Shown: piece after piece, positions 14,548 to 23,110 of the stretch
How the letters are laid out: every line of letters starts with the position of its first letter
How positions within the stretch are numbered: position 1 is the first letter of the stretch
NCBI GenBank assembly: GCA_947311475.1
Contig: CAMZLK010000124.1
Coordinates: 1-38,090 of the forward strand
Reading direction: 5' to 3'
DNA from: an uncultured Desulfocapsa sp.
GTDB lineage: Bacteria > Desulfobacterota > Desulfobulbia > Desulfobulbales > Desulfocapsaceae
DNA: 38,090 bases
Translations under genes and position numbers: made by a program
The notes under the pieces: generated by a model
Database searches by the model: none
Told to the model about the DNA's origin: nothing
Seen by the model: only the letters and a program-made list of their open reading frames with translations

Positions 14548-16722
14548 TTATTGTCCCAAAAGGAGAGAATTACATATTTTGTGAATCTCCTTATCTTTTA
14601 GCTTCAATCCCCTTCTAACTAATTTTATTCTATCTTTATTTCCATACCCTTTTAACGAATAAAAGAGAATCCTTTTCATTGTTAAGAGCTGTTCCCTGTG
14701 GAACGGCCATTTTGTAAAGGCAATTTTTTCAAGACAGGGTAATGCCCTTGGATCACCGATGTGGCTGAGTATAAGAAAGAGTTTCCTGTTTCGTTCAATG
14801 GCGGATTGTTTTACAAACTGATATTCGAGAAGATTGAGAAGTCCCTGGGTACAGGCCGGCGGATTGTGTCTGTTGCAGAGTTCAATTGCTGCGTTAACTG
14901 TAATTTCATTTTTTGATTCCAACATGGAGATAAGGGTGGCGATACCTTCTTTATCATTTATTGGAAGCAACAAATCGAGCACTTGAATACGAATATCAGC
15001 ATCTTCATGGGAGAGCAGAGGATGCAGGAGGCGGACTGTTCCCTGGAGCCCCAGATATTCAACCAGAATAAGGAATCGACGGGTTTTGACTGTTGTTGTT
15101 TCGGGAAGAATCGTGAATATTTTTGTGAGCGTTTCGAGTCTGAATGATTTAAAGACAGCCACCAAAGGATTATTAAGTGAAGGCTTAGGAGTCATACAGA
15201 ATATCTTGAGGAGTTTTTCGAGGATATGAGGACAGAAAAGGGACAAAAAATCCACTGCATCCCGTAAATTTTTTTCCGGGAGTTCGGGGAGGATGGAGTA
15301 GGTGTAGTTGAGGAAATCTGGGTGTGTAAATTCCTGCAGACATTTAGATGCAACTCTTCTGGAGCGTTGCTGCTTTTTGTCTTTTGCCTGTTGCCATAGG
15401 GTTTTGCAGGTAAACTGCAGAAGAGCAAAGGCTCCCTTGTCTGGAAGTAACAGAGCTATTTCCATGAGCCTTGCGGCTAATTCGGCATATTCTTCTTCAT
15501 CAGCAGATTGCTTCATGAGGATAAGTGTGGCACAGACAATTTGTTTATCTAAAGAATCATCTTCCAGACTTGCCAGGTGTTTATCCAGGTCGAACCCTGC
15601 TGGAGCTTTTGAGGGTTGTTTTGCTTCTGCAAGCTTTTGAAGTGAGTTCTGGTAGTTTGGACTAACATGTTTGCTGTGGTCTTCAGGCTCCATAAGGTTA
15701 CTTGTTTTCTTCTGTCTGGCAATGGAGGCCTGGGTGGAAGGGGACGGTTTTGCTCGTATTTGGGAAAGCTTTTTGATGAGGTTTAGAAGCGCGGGGGAGA
15801 CATGTACATTCTTTCTGTTTATCTGCTGCAGCATTTCCAGCACAATGGAATGAGAAAAGGTACTGAGTGTTTTCTCAGGGTTGCTCTGTGCCATGTTTTG
15901 GTCACATTTCTTAAGGGTCATATTGAGAAATTGTTTCCGCAGCTCCGGATTTAAAGACTCTAAAATCCGGCTGAATTCCTTTCCACCCGGGGCAGATACT
16001 GAGCTGTTCTGTTCGTGGGGCTGCCGCAGCATTTGATCGAGTAAGGTTGAAAACAGATTGAGAAATTCCGGGTGGTTCTTCGCATGCTTATTGATGGCTG
16101 CTGCCAGCACTTCCGGGGCAATATTTTGTGTCTCTTCACCAGGTTTTGTATTGCCTCCCAGATATCCCAGTATTCCTCTGGTTAGTTTCTGGGTAAATGC
16201 CAGCCATGTGAGTGGGGCTGAATCATCATTTTCCAGGTCTGCACTGGTGTTGTCTGTACGATCAAAATAGTCATAGTTTATTATTTCGATGTCAATGTGA
16301 GGGATGCTGAGAGACGAAAGCTCCTGCTGCAGGGTTTTACCGGCCTGGTTCTGTTCAGGAAGGACTCCCACAGTTTTAAGAAATAGAAAGAGGGAATGTT
16401 GACCGACACCGGAAGAAAAGTTAATGGAAGCAATTTCATGCCGGCTGAGAATTGTTGCAAAGGCTGAACAGGCTGGTGAATCTTCCCCTAAAATGTAGTC
16501 TTCAAAAGTGATAACATTTCTGGCAATACCAAACAGGATGCTTCGTTTTGTATTAAGCATTCTGTTAAGTGACTGGTATGCAAGGAGGAGTCTGCTTTTT
16601 ACCAATGAATGGCCAGCAGGATAGAGTTGGATATTTTTAAGAGCTAGATGAAGTGATGTCAGTAACTCCGTGAGCTGTTTGGTTTCTTTCGTTTGTAGAG
16701 GATGCTTGTTTTTTGTATCCAC
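14548..16722 (-). CDS. HEAT-repeat-like protein sharing its N-terminal domain with the adjacent HD-GYP protein
   Basis: 724 residues, GTG start. Residues ~15-120 (ALKNIQLYPAGHSLVKSRLL, then LFGIARNVITFEDYIL and HEIASINFSSGVGQHSLFLF) follow the same pattern as residues 20-120 of the HD-GYP protein: a YPxxHP-like start, a hydrophobic strand pair, and a SInF/SHLTF block. The middle is helical and polar with few landmarks. The C-terminal third (about 540-720) reads as HEAT-like helical pairs: LLHPLLSHEDADIRIQVLDL, NEITVNAAIELCNRHN, RALPCLEKIAF. No catalytic motif is seen. It probably acts as a scaffold for its neighbours in c-di-GMP signalling. It lies 38 bases after the GGDEF gene in one likely operon. 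Confidence 0.65.
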   Translation of the reverse strand: MDTKNKHPLQTKETKQLTELLTSLHLALKNIQLYPAGHSLVKSRLLLAYQSLNRMLNTKRSILFGIARNVITFEDYILGEDSPACSAFATILSRHEIASINFSSGVGQHSLFLFLKTVGVLPEQNQAGKTLQQELSSLSIPHIDIEIINYDYFDRTDNTSADLENDDSAPLTWLAFTQKLTRGILGYLGGNTKPGEETQNIAPEVLAAAINKHAKNHPEFLNLFSTLLDQMLRQPHEQNSSVSAPGGKEFSRILESLNPELRKQFLNMTLKKCDQNMAQSNPEKTLSTFSHSIVLEMLQQINRKNVHVSPALLNLIKKLSQIRAKPSPSTQASIARQKKTSNLMEPEDHSKHVSPNYQNSLQKLAEAKQPSKAPAGFDLDKHLASLEDDSLDKQIVCATLILMKQSADEEEYAELAARLMEIALLLPDKGAFALLQFTCKTLWQQAKDKKQQRSRRVASKCLQEFTHPDFLNYTYSILPELPEKNLRDAVDFLSLFCPHILEKLLKIFCMTPKPSLNNPLVAVFKSFRLETLTKIFTILPETTTVKTRRFLILVEYLGLQGTVRLLHPLLSHEDADIRIQVLDLLLPINDKEGIATLISMLESKNEITVNAAIELCNRHNPPACTQGLLNLLEYQFVKQSAIERNRKLFLILSHIGDPRALPCLEKIAFTKWPFHREQLLTMKRILFYSLKGYGNKDRIKLVRRGLKLKDKEIHKICNSLLLGQ

Positions 16723-16760
16723 AACTAGCTCGCATGGTAGAAGGCTTAGCCGCAGGGCAA

Positions 16761-17948
16761 TCAGGCTAGTTGTTGCAGAACGTACTCTGCTATTGTTTCG
16801 GTGGATTTTACAGAGGAATTGAGGCTTAGAAAGCTGAGGCCAATATCATAAAGATTTGTGTCAAATTTTTCCACCCGAACGACTGATCCTATAACGGTCA
16901 TGCTGGTTTTGTCCTGAAGAGGGATTAGCAGTTCAATCCGTGTGCCTATATCGAAGCTGCTACTGCAAGTAATGAGGATTCCTCCTTCACTGATGTTGTT
17001 ACATTTACTGGAGTCTTCAGTCTCTTCAATTGAAAGGGATCGTATCTTCACATCACGTTTGAGTTCTATTCTGGTAAAAGTCCTTTTTTCTTCTGAAAAC
17101 AGGCTGATTGCATGTTTGCCACGACTTTTTGCCTGATACAGGGCCCGATCAGCGCAATCTGTCAGCCCTTTAGAGGTTTCGCTATCCAGTGGAAAAGAAG
17201 CAAGCCCAGCACTGCATGAGACAGGGACATCTGTACCTTTTATGTTGATAGTGAGCTTGTTAATACGGTCATGGAGTTTCTTTCCGACAAGCAGCCCCAT
17301 AAATTTATTGGTTTCAGGAAGTAAAATAACGAATTCATCTCCACCAAACCGACATGCGATATCTTCTTTACGTTTTGAGTGAGAAAAAATTTCTCCCACT
17401 TGTTTTAATGCCTCGTCTCCAGCAAGGTGACCATATTCGTCATTTATATTTTTGAAATTATCAAGGTCAAAAAAGATCAGGGTAGTGTTGCGTTTATGCC
17501 TTTTTGCCCGTGAAATTTCCTGCTCAAAAAGATTCTGAAAGGCACCTCGACTGAGAAGTCCAGTGAGGAAATCCTGGTGAGCTGATTTAAGAGTTTCTTC
17601 GAAACGAGCAAATTCAATCAGTTTAGGGTTATCGAGTCTTGGTTGAATGGTGCTGAAATAATCACAGGCTGCAGTTGTCAGTCCCACTGGACGGACAAGT
17701 TTGTTTTGTAAAGATTTTGCGTGTGTAACTATGGCATCCCAGTGCTCACAGGCGTTGTCCTGGGTGAATTTCAGTTGAACGAGACTATACAGAATGATCT
17801 TGCATGATTCTTTTTTATTTTCAGTTAAAAAATCTTTTAACTGTTCGCATTGAGTTGTGAAGTCTCCGGGCGCACTGCTCAGTGCATTGAGAATGTTTTG
17901 CTGAAGGATTTGTATCTCTGATGGAGATGTCGGGTCTTTGGGAGTCAT
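16761..17948 (-). CDS. Diguanylate cyclase with C-terminal PilZ domain
   Basis: 395 residues. The N-terminal ~120 residues are helical and unassigned. The GGDEF domain begins at DFLTGLLSRGAF (127) with FFDLDNFKNINDEYGHLAGD (159-178); the active-site motif GGDEF is intact at 202-206. The product-inhibition I-site RxxD (R193-D196, RKED) precedes it by the standard five residues. A PilZ domain follows from ~287: RTFTR (289-293) fits RxxxR and NISEGG (318-323) fits (D/N)xSxxG, so c-di-GMP can both be made and bound. No signal or membrane segment: cytoplasmic. First gene of the cluster, preceded by three tandem 10-bp repeats that duplicate its ribosome binding site. Intact motifs make cyclase activity likely. 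Confidence 0.9.
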   Translation of the reverse strand: MTPKDPTSPSEIQILQQNILNALSSAPGDFTTQCEQLKDFLTENKKESCKIILYSLVQLKFTQDNACEHWDAIVTHAKSLQNKLVRPVGLTTAACDYFSTIQPRLDNPKLIEFARFEETLKSAHQDFLTGLLSRGAFQNLFEQEISRAKRHKRNTTLIFFDLDNFKNINDEYGHLAGDEALKQVGEIFSHSKRKEDIACRFGGDEFVILLPETNKFMGLLVGKKLHDRINKLTINIKGTDVPVSCSAGLASFPLDSETSKGLTDCADRALYQAKSRGKHAISLFSEEKRTFTRIELKRDVKIRSLSIEETEDSSKCNNISEGGILITCSSSFDIGTRIELLIPLQDKTSMTVIGSVVRVEKFDTNLYDIGLSFLSLNSSVKSTETIAEYVLQQLA

Positions 17949-17951
17949 GCT

Positions 17952-17988
17952 TACTTTTTCCTACTTTTTCCTACTTTTTCCTACTTTT
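17952..17988 (-). repeat. Tandem 10-bp repeat covering the ribosome binding site of the GGDEF gene
   Basis: On the minus strand AGTAGGAAAA is repeated three times, with a further partial copy, directly before AGTAAGCATG. Each unit contains an AGGA-like ribosome binding sequence. The number of units could change by slippage and alter translation of the cyclase. Confidence 0.7.
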
Positions 17989-18015
17989 GAAGATATACTG
18001 CCGGATCCTTGTTTC

Positions 18016-18039
18016 AAAAGAATAATAATTAATTCTTTT
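18016..18039. promoter_or_regulatory. Palindrome between the c-di-GMP cluster and nadE
   Basis: AAAAGAAT (18016-18023) and ATTCTTTT (18032-18039) are perfect inverted repeats with an 8-base AT centre, 68 bases upstream of the GGDEF start on the minus strand. It is a candidate operator. The rest of 18040-18197 holds nothing else recognisable. Confidence 0.35.
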
Positions 18040-18197
18040 ACCAATTATTACTGAAAAATGAAATGAAAATGCAACTTATTCGTTAGGTGTATTGTTGTAA
18101 CTTGTTTGTATTTAATGGAATAGAGTGATTGGGTCAAATGCTTTGCTGCAGGAATTCTCTAATTACTATTTATAAGAATGGGCTAATGTGGTATTTT

Positions 18198-18305
18198 GTC
18201 TTACTCCATAATTCCTGCAATAAAAAACAAGAATATGTGAAAATTGAATAATATTAGAGTGTTACATGTGGCATCAAGGTGCTTACTTGCAGCTTACCTA
18301 CGTTA
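18198..18305 (-). repeat. Copy E of ~110-bp intergenic repeat family
   Basis: In minus orientation it begins TAACGTAGGTAAGCTGCAAG and ends TTATGGAGTAAGAC. It is the most divergent long copy in its middle. The end hairpin is GTAG-GTAAG-CTGC, where one G-C pair has become a T-G wobble on the same strand. Confidence 0.7.
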
Positions 18306-18400
18306 AGAGAACTGTTTCGGGGCTTGGGTGTCAATACATAATGTGATAACAAGAGCTGTAGGATGCAAATTTTAATGAATATATTTTGTTTTGAGGACCT

Positions 18401-20047
18401 ATGAAGATAGCTTTAGTCCAGATTAATCCAGTTATAGGTGATTTTTCTTATAACTGTCAGAAAATCCTTGATGCTTGTCTTGACGCGGTTCAAAAAGAGT
18501 GCTCCCTTGTTGTTTTTCCTGAACTTGCATTGTCTGGCTACCCTCCCTGTGACTTACTGGAACATCCTGCTTTTCTTGACGCACACGACCAGGCTCTCTT
18601 GGAACTTTGTAGTAATTTACCCGATATTGATGTCATAATTGGTTGCATCGAGCAACAAAATGCTAAGAAGAGTGGGAAAAAGGTATATAACAGTGCTTTT
18701 GTGATTCAAAAAGGTCATATTGCTCATCGAATTCAAAAACAGTTGTTACCCACCTATGATGTTTTTGATGAAAAACGCTGGTTTGAGCCGGGAGAGGCTC
18801 CGGAAATCATACACTGCAACGGGTTGCGTCTGGGAATAACTATTTGTGAAGATATCTGGCATTCTGAAATTGGTGAATATGATTCTGATCCTGTAGAAAC
18901 GCTCTTTTCCGATAATGGTGAAATTGATTGTCTGATAAATATTTCAGCTTCTCCATTTCAACGGAATAAAGAGGCTGTCCGGCATCGTCTGTTTCGGAAT
19001 ATTTGCACAAAACATCAAGTCCCTTTACTTTATGTAAATCAGGTAGGAGGACAGGATTCTCTTCTCTTTGACGGGCGCAGCCTGCTCATGGATGCGCAAG
19101 GAAAAGTACGGGCAAAGTCCCTTGGTTTTTTAGAAGATGTTCTTGTTATCGACAGTGATGATTGGAGTGGAGAACTTCATGAGGCTGCAAAGGAGGCAAG
19201 TCTTCCTGCAGTGTGTGATGCTCTCATCATGGGGATCCGTGATTATGTCGGGAAATGCGGTTTTAAGTCTGTGGTGATTGGACTTTCCGGTGGCATTGAT
19301 TCCGCCCTTACGGCAGCCCTTGCAGTCAAAGCACTTGGAGCCGGGAATGTTTTCGGGGTGGCTCTTCCATCCCCATACAGCTCAGAGGATTCCATGGAAG
19401 ATGCAGTGGAATTGGCCGGAAATCTGGGTTGCAACTTTGAAGTAATTCCAATCAGCAACCTTTTTGAATCGTTTAAGAAGAGTTTAAAACCCTTATTTGG
19501 GGATTCGCCATCTAATCCATCGGATCTTACAGAACAAAATCTTCAGGCACGTATCCGTGGAAATCTGCTCATGGCTCTGTCCAATAGATTTGGTCATCTG
19601 CTCCTTTCCACTGGCAATAAAAGTGAAATGGCAGTGGGCTACTGCACATTATATGGCGATATGAACGGAGGGTTGGCGGTTATTTCAGATGTACCCAAGC
19701 AACTTGTTTATGAATTATCACGTTATATTAACAGGGATAAGGAGATTATTCCCCTTCGTACGATCACCAAAGCTCCAACGGCAGAACTCAAACCAGACCA
19801 GTGTGATCAGGATGATCTTCCCGATTATGAAATTCTGGATCAGATTCTTGAGATGCATCTTGAGGGACATCTTGGAGTGGAAGAGATCAGCAGTCGTGGT
19901 TTTTCAAAAGAACTGGTTACAGATGTTTTGCACCGGGTACGTATAAATGAATATAAGCGTAAGCAGGCACCCATGGGTCTAAGGGTGACCAGTAAAGCTT
20001 TTGGCTACGGAAGACGATATCCCAATGTACAGAATTTTCAGGGCTGA
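18401..20047 (+). CDS. nadE: Glutamine-dependent NAD+ synthetase
   Basis: 548 residues, the two-domain glutamine-using form. The N-terminal nitrilase-type glutaminase domain shows the Glu-Lys-Cys triad: E41 (FPELALSGYPP), K113 (IQKQLLPTYDVFDE) and C149 (LGITICEDIW). The C-terminal synthetase domain has the ATP-pyrophosphatase loop SGGIDS at 296-301 (GLSGGIDSALTA), then STGNKSEMAVGYCTLYGDMNGGLAVI and FSKELV..VLHRVRINEYKR. It makes NAD+ from nicotinate adenine dinucleotide, ATP and glutamine-derived ammonia. A GAGG box lies six bases before the ATG. The next gene starts four bases after the stop, suggesting co-transcription with a cytochrome. Confidence 0.96.
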   Translation: MKIALVQINPVIGDFSYNCQKILDACLDAVQKECSLVVFPELALSGYPPCDLLEHPAFLDAHDQALLELCSNLPDIDVIIGCIEQQNAKKSGKKVYNSAFVIQKGHIAHRIQKQLLPTYDVFDEKRWFEPGEAPEIIHCNGLRLGITICEDIWHSEIGEYDSDPVETLFSDNGEIDCLINISASPFQRNKEAVRHRLFRNICTKHQVPLLYVNQVGGQDSLLFDGRSLLMDAQGKVRAKSLGFLEDVLVIDSDDWSGELHEAAKEASLPAVCDALIMGIRDYVGKCGFKSVVIGLSGGIDSALTAALAVKALGAGNVFGVALPSPYSSEDSMEDAVELAGNLGCNFEVIPISNLFESFKKSLKPLFGDSPSNPSDLTEQNLQARIRGNLLMALSNRFGHLLLSTGNKSEMAVGYCTLYGDMNGGLAVISDVPKQLVYELSRYINRDKEIIPLRTITKAPTAELKPDQCDQDDLPDYEILDQILEMHLEGHLGVEEISSRGFSKELVTDVLHRVRINEYKRKQAPMGLRVTSKAFGYGRRYPNVQNFQG

Positions 20048-20050
20048 TTG

Positions 20051-21850
20051 ATGGTCAATAAAAAAATGGCTAGCGGGAGCTGGACACCAGGAAAACAGCT
20101 GTTCCTGCTTTTGCTTCTTATTGTCGTGGGCATACTGATTACTCGTGAATTATTAACTGATCGTCCTGATCAGGTGCATATTACCACCAGTGGTCGTATT
20201 GATATGTGTCTTTCGTGCCATAAAGATGAGAAGCTTGATCCTGCCCACGATCCACGGGTGATTGGATGTGCCTCTTGCCATCTTGGTGATCCGCTGGCCA
20301 TTGATAAAGAAACAGCTCATAAAGGAATTGTTCTCAATCCAGGCGATTTGCGGGTAGTAGAAAAAACCTGTGGGATTGAAGGCTGCCATCCAACAGATGT
20401 GAAGAAGGTGATGAACTCTCTTATGGCCACCAATCGCGGAATTATCGGAACGCTTCTGTTTTATTGGGGAGAAACCGATTCGCAGGATACAGATCTTACT
20501 GTGAAACAGCTTATAGATAGTGGTGAAAGCTCCCTTGCATTGGATTATTTCAGGAAGTTATGTGCAACCTGTCATCTCTGGAAACAAAAAAATGATTTAC
20601 CCGGTGCACCTGATTTTTTCAATGAAAAAGGAGGGGGCTGTTCGGCTTGTCACTACCTTTTACCCAAAGGCACAGAGCGACAGGGTGTGGCAGGTTTTGG
20701 TGATGAAACAGAAGCTAAGGAGAAGAAAGTTCATCCTCTGATTATAAAAAAAGTGGAAGAAGAAAACTGTATTCGTTGTCACAATCGTTCGGGGCGTATC
20801 GGGATTTCCTACACCGGTATTTTTGAGTCTGAAGGCTACGGTACTCCCTACGAACATGGTGGCATGAGCTCAAAGCAGTTGCCGGGACAGCGGTTTTATC
20901 TTGAGATTGCTGAAGATATCCATCACCAAAAAGAGATGGCCTGCATTGATTGCCATACCCGTAATGAGATCATGGGAGATGGCACCAGTTATGCGCACTA
21001 CGAAGAACAGCTGGAGATTTCTTGTGAAATGTGCCATTCGGAACGTCCCGGTGTTACACGCAAAGGTGATTCTGTCACAAATATTTCTAAAAAAGATGGC
21101 AGGTATCAGTTGACGGGACGGGTAAATGACAAAATATATCCTCTCGCGCCACCCAAAAAAGGTGTTTGTGATTTTAAGGGGCATAAACGGGTAACCTGTG
21201 AAGCCTGTCATTCCACGTGGGTTCCACAGTGTTACGGTTGTCATGCTAAACGCGATGAGACACAAAAACACCTGGATAAACTCTCTTTGGAAGAAACTGC
21301 CGGTATGTGGGAAGAGGGCAGATCCTATATTCGCTATGAAAAGCCAATGCTGGCAGTGTGGAAAGACGAGGTGGTTATTGTCACACCCGGTTGTCAGGAT
21401 ATTGTGACTTTAATTGATAAAGATGGAAATGTGGAAGGTGGTTTTAATCGTTTTACCATGGCTGCCATCAATCCTCATACCACACAGGCCAAGGGCAGGA
21501 GTTGTGAGGATTGCCATCAATCAACCAAGACTGTGGGGCTGGGCGAGGGCACTGTTTCTGTTGATGAAGACGGTGTGTGGTCATTTACTCCACTTGATCA
21601 GGGTGTGGATACAATTGATGGGCAAACAGTAGCTTTTGATGCCTTTGTAAATATCGAAGGTGAGGCCTTGCAGCATGGCTCGAGGGCTGACTTACGTCCC
21701 TTTAATAAGGAAGAGCTACAAAGTATTCTGCGAGTGGGGCAATGTGTAAGTTGTCATGATAAAATTGAAGATCCCATATGGAAGAACTATACTAAAATTA
21801 CAACCTGTTCTCGGCTGGATAAGAAGTGGTTGCCAACATATAATAAGTGA
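20051..21850 (+). CDS. Membrane-anchored multiheme cytochrome c, 12 candidate heme sites
   Basis: 599 residues from the ATG at 20051 (an AGGG box lies eight bases upstream; a TTG three bases earlier is less likely). An uncleaved N-terminal helix (about 16-34, LFLLLLLIVVGILI) should anchor the protein with its heme domain in the periplasm. Eleven CXXCH motifs are seen: CLSCH, CASCH, CATCH, CSACH, CIRCH, CIDCH, CEMCH, CEACH, CYGCH, CEDCH and CVSCH. A twelfth site, CGIEGCH, has four residues between the cysteines, an unusual CX4CH of the kind known in some deltaproteobacterial cytochromes c3. An apparent electron conduit between the quinone pool and periplasmic carriers; partners are not in the window. 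The ~115-residue stretch without hemes (from about 410) is unassigned. Confidence 0.85.
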   Translation: MVNKKMASGSWTPGKQLFLLLLLIVVGILITRELLTDRPDQVHITTSGRIDMCLSCHKDEKLDPAHDPRVIGCASCHLGDPLAIDKETAHKGIVLNPGDLRVVEKTCGIEGCHPTDVKKVMNSLMATNRGIIGTLLFYWGETDSQDTDLTVKQLIDSGESSLALDYFRKLCATCHLWKQKNDLPGAPDFFNEKGGGCSACHYLLPKGTERQGVAGFGDETEAKEKKVHPLIIKKVEEENCIRCHNRSGRIGISYTGIFESEGYGTPYEHGGMSSKQLPGQRFYLEIAEDIHHQKEMACIDCHTRNEIMGDGTSYAHYEEQLEISCEMCHSERPGVTRKGDSVTNISKKDGRYQLTGRVNDKIYPLAPPKKGVCDFKGHKRVTCEACHSTWVPQCYGCHAKRDETQKHLDKLSLEETAGMWEEGRSYIRYEKPMLAVWKDEVVIVTPGCQDIVTLIDKDGNVEGGFNRFTMAAINPHTTQAKGRSCEDCHQSTKTVGLGEGTVSVDEDGVWSFTPLDQGVDTIDGQTVAFDAFVNIEGEALQHGSRADLRPFNKEELQSILRVGQCVSCHDKIEDPIWKNYTKITTCSRLDKKWLPTYNK

Positions 21851-21914
21851 GGCTGGATTGTTTACCTGTTTTAACTGCTGTTTTCAAATAAGGCACTAAC
21901 AAACCGGAGGAATT

Positions 21915-23009
21915 GTGCACCAGAAAAAAAAGTTTCGTGATGCTGTTTTCGTCGTCACTGAGGAACGATCTTGTCCTATTTATAATAAAGGTGAAGAATT
22001 TGGAGTTGACGGACATTGCGCTTTTGTCCCTGAGGCCAAACCGGTATGTATGATTCTTACCGCCAAACTTATCGAGATAACAACAGCACAAGATAGCTTT
22101 GAAAGGTTTGGTCAACTTGGCACACAAAAAGCAAAATTCAAATGTGCTGGTTGCACCGGCATAATAGGATTTGAATATAAAAAGAAAAAAGATTTTTCAA
22201 CTTTGCAGATGAAGCTTCTTTCCGAGGCTGAAGAACGCAGACGAAAAAAACATCTGGATAAATTCTATGGCAAGCTTCGTAATTTCCAGCTTTTCGAATC
22301 ACTTGATGACGGTGCTTTGTACGATCTAGCTGAGCTTATGGAATTAAAAACGTACCCTAAGGATAAGATTGTTATTAAACAGGGAGATCCCGGTGTGAAT
22401 CTGTTTGTTTTACTATCCGGGAAAGTAGGGGTTATTGGAGACGATGGTGCCCGCCTTGCTGAAATGGGAAAAGGAGATATTTTTGGTGAGATGAGCCTTC
22501 TTTCTGGTGAGCCAGTATCTTTTTCCATACATTCCCTCGATGAAACAGAAGCGGCACTCTTGAGTATTAAAAACTTCAAATTCGTTCTGAAAAAGTACCC
22601 CGTATTACAGTTATTTCTTTTGAAAATGCTTGTCGATCGGGCTCAAACCATGGCCCTACGTTCCGGCAACATAACATCCGGTATGTCGGGAGCGCTTGAA
22701 GAAATCGGAATAGTAGAGCTTTTTCAGCTGATTAACAGCAGTCAAAAAACAGGAAAGATTGAATTGATCCTTGATGATGCCAAAGCAATTGTTCAATTTA
22801 GTGACGGAGAATTTATAGAGGTTCGGTATAAAGATTTAATAGACAAAGAAGCTCTTTTTGCTTTGCTTGCAAAGAAAAGTGGTCACTTCAGTTATACCAA
22901 GGGTATTTCTCTTGAGCTTGAAAATGCGCAGCCATTTGGCGGTTTCATGGGGCTGATCATGGAAGGAGTACAGCACGTCGATGAGCAGGAGCATGGTCAG
23001 GAATCCTGA
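21915..23009 (+). CDS. Cyclic-nucleotide-binding-domain protein with N-terminal Cys-rich region and C-terminal DUF4388
   Basis: 364 residues, GTG start decided by GGAGG four bases upstream. The N-terminal ~90 residues have four or five cysteines (RSCPIY, DGHC, KPVCM, KFKCAGCTG), a small TIGR04076-like region that may bind metal. A cNMP-binding beta-roll covers about 118-230: LFESLDDGALYDLAEL, VIKQGDPGVNLFVLLSGKV, and GKGDIFGEMSLLSGEPVSFSI; the arginine usual in cAMP-specific pockets is not evident. The C-terminal ~90 residues (SGALEEIGIVELFQLINSSQ, KTGKIELIL, GEFIEVRYKDLID) match DUF4388. No DNA-binding domain is seen, so it is a signalling rather than a transcription protein. It follows the cytochrome by 64 bases. 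Confidence 0.8.
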   Translation: MHQKKKFRDAVFVVTEERSCPIYNKGEEFGVDGHCAFVPEAKPVCMILTAKLIEITTAQDSFERFGQLGTQKAKFKCAGCTGIIGFEYKKKKDFSTLQMKLLSEAEERRRKKHLDKFYGKLRNFQLFESLDDGALYDLAELMELKTYPKDKIVIKQGDPGVNLFVLLSGKVGVIGDDGARLAEMGKGDIFGEMSLLSGEPVSFSIHSLDETEAALLSIKNFKFVLKKYPVLQLFLLKMLVDRAQTMALRSGNITSGMSGALEEIGIVELFQLINSSQKTGKIELILDDAKAIVQFSDGEFIEVRYKDLIDKEALFALLAKKSGHFSYTKGISLELENAQPFGGFMGLIMEGVQHVDEQEHGQES

Positions 23010-23110
23010 AAAGGCACTGCACATCCTACTGAGATTGGTAAACAGCTGGTCAGCCAGTACTCTGTTCAGCAATTCTTTTGGAGACTATTGCAGCTTTCAT
23101 CATTGTGATA

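Noticed and set aside
17952-17988. Short tandem repeat as a CRISPR remnant
   Set aside because: Unit is 10 bases without spacers; it is a simple tandem repeat at a ribosome binding site.
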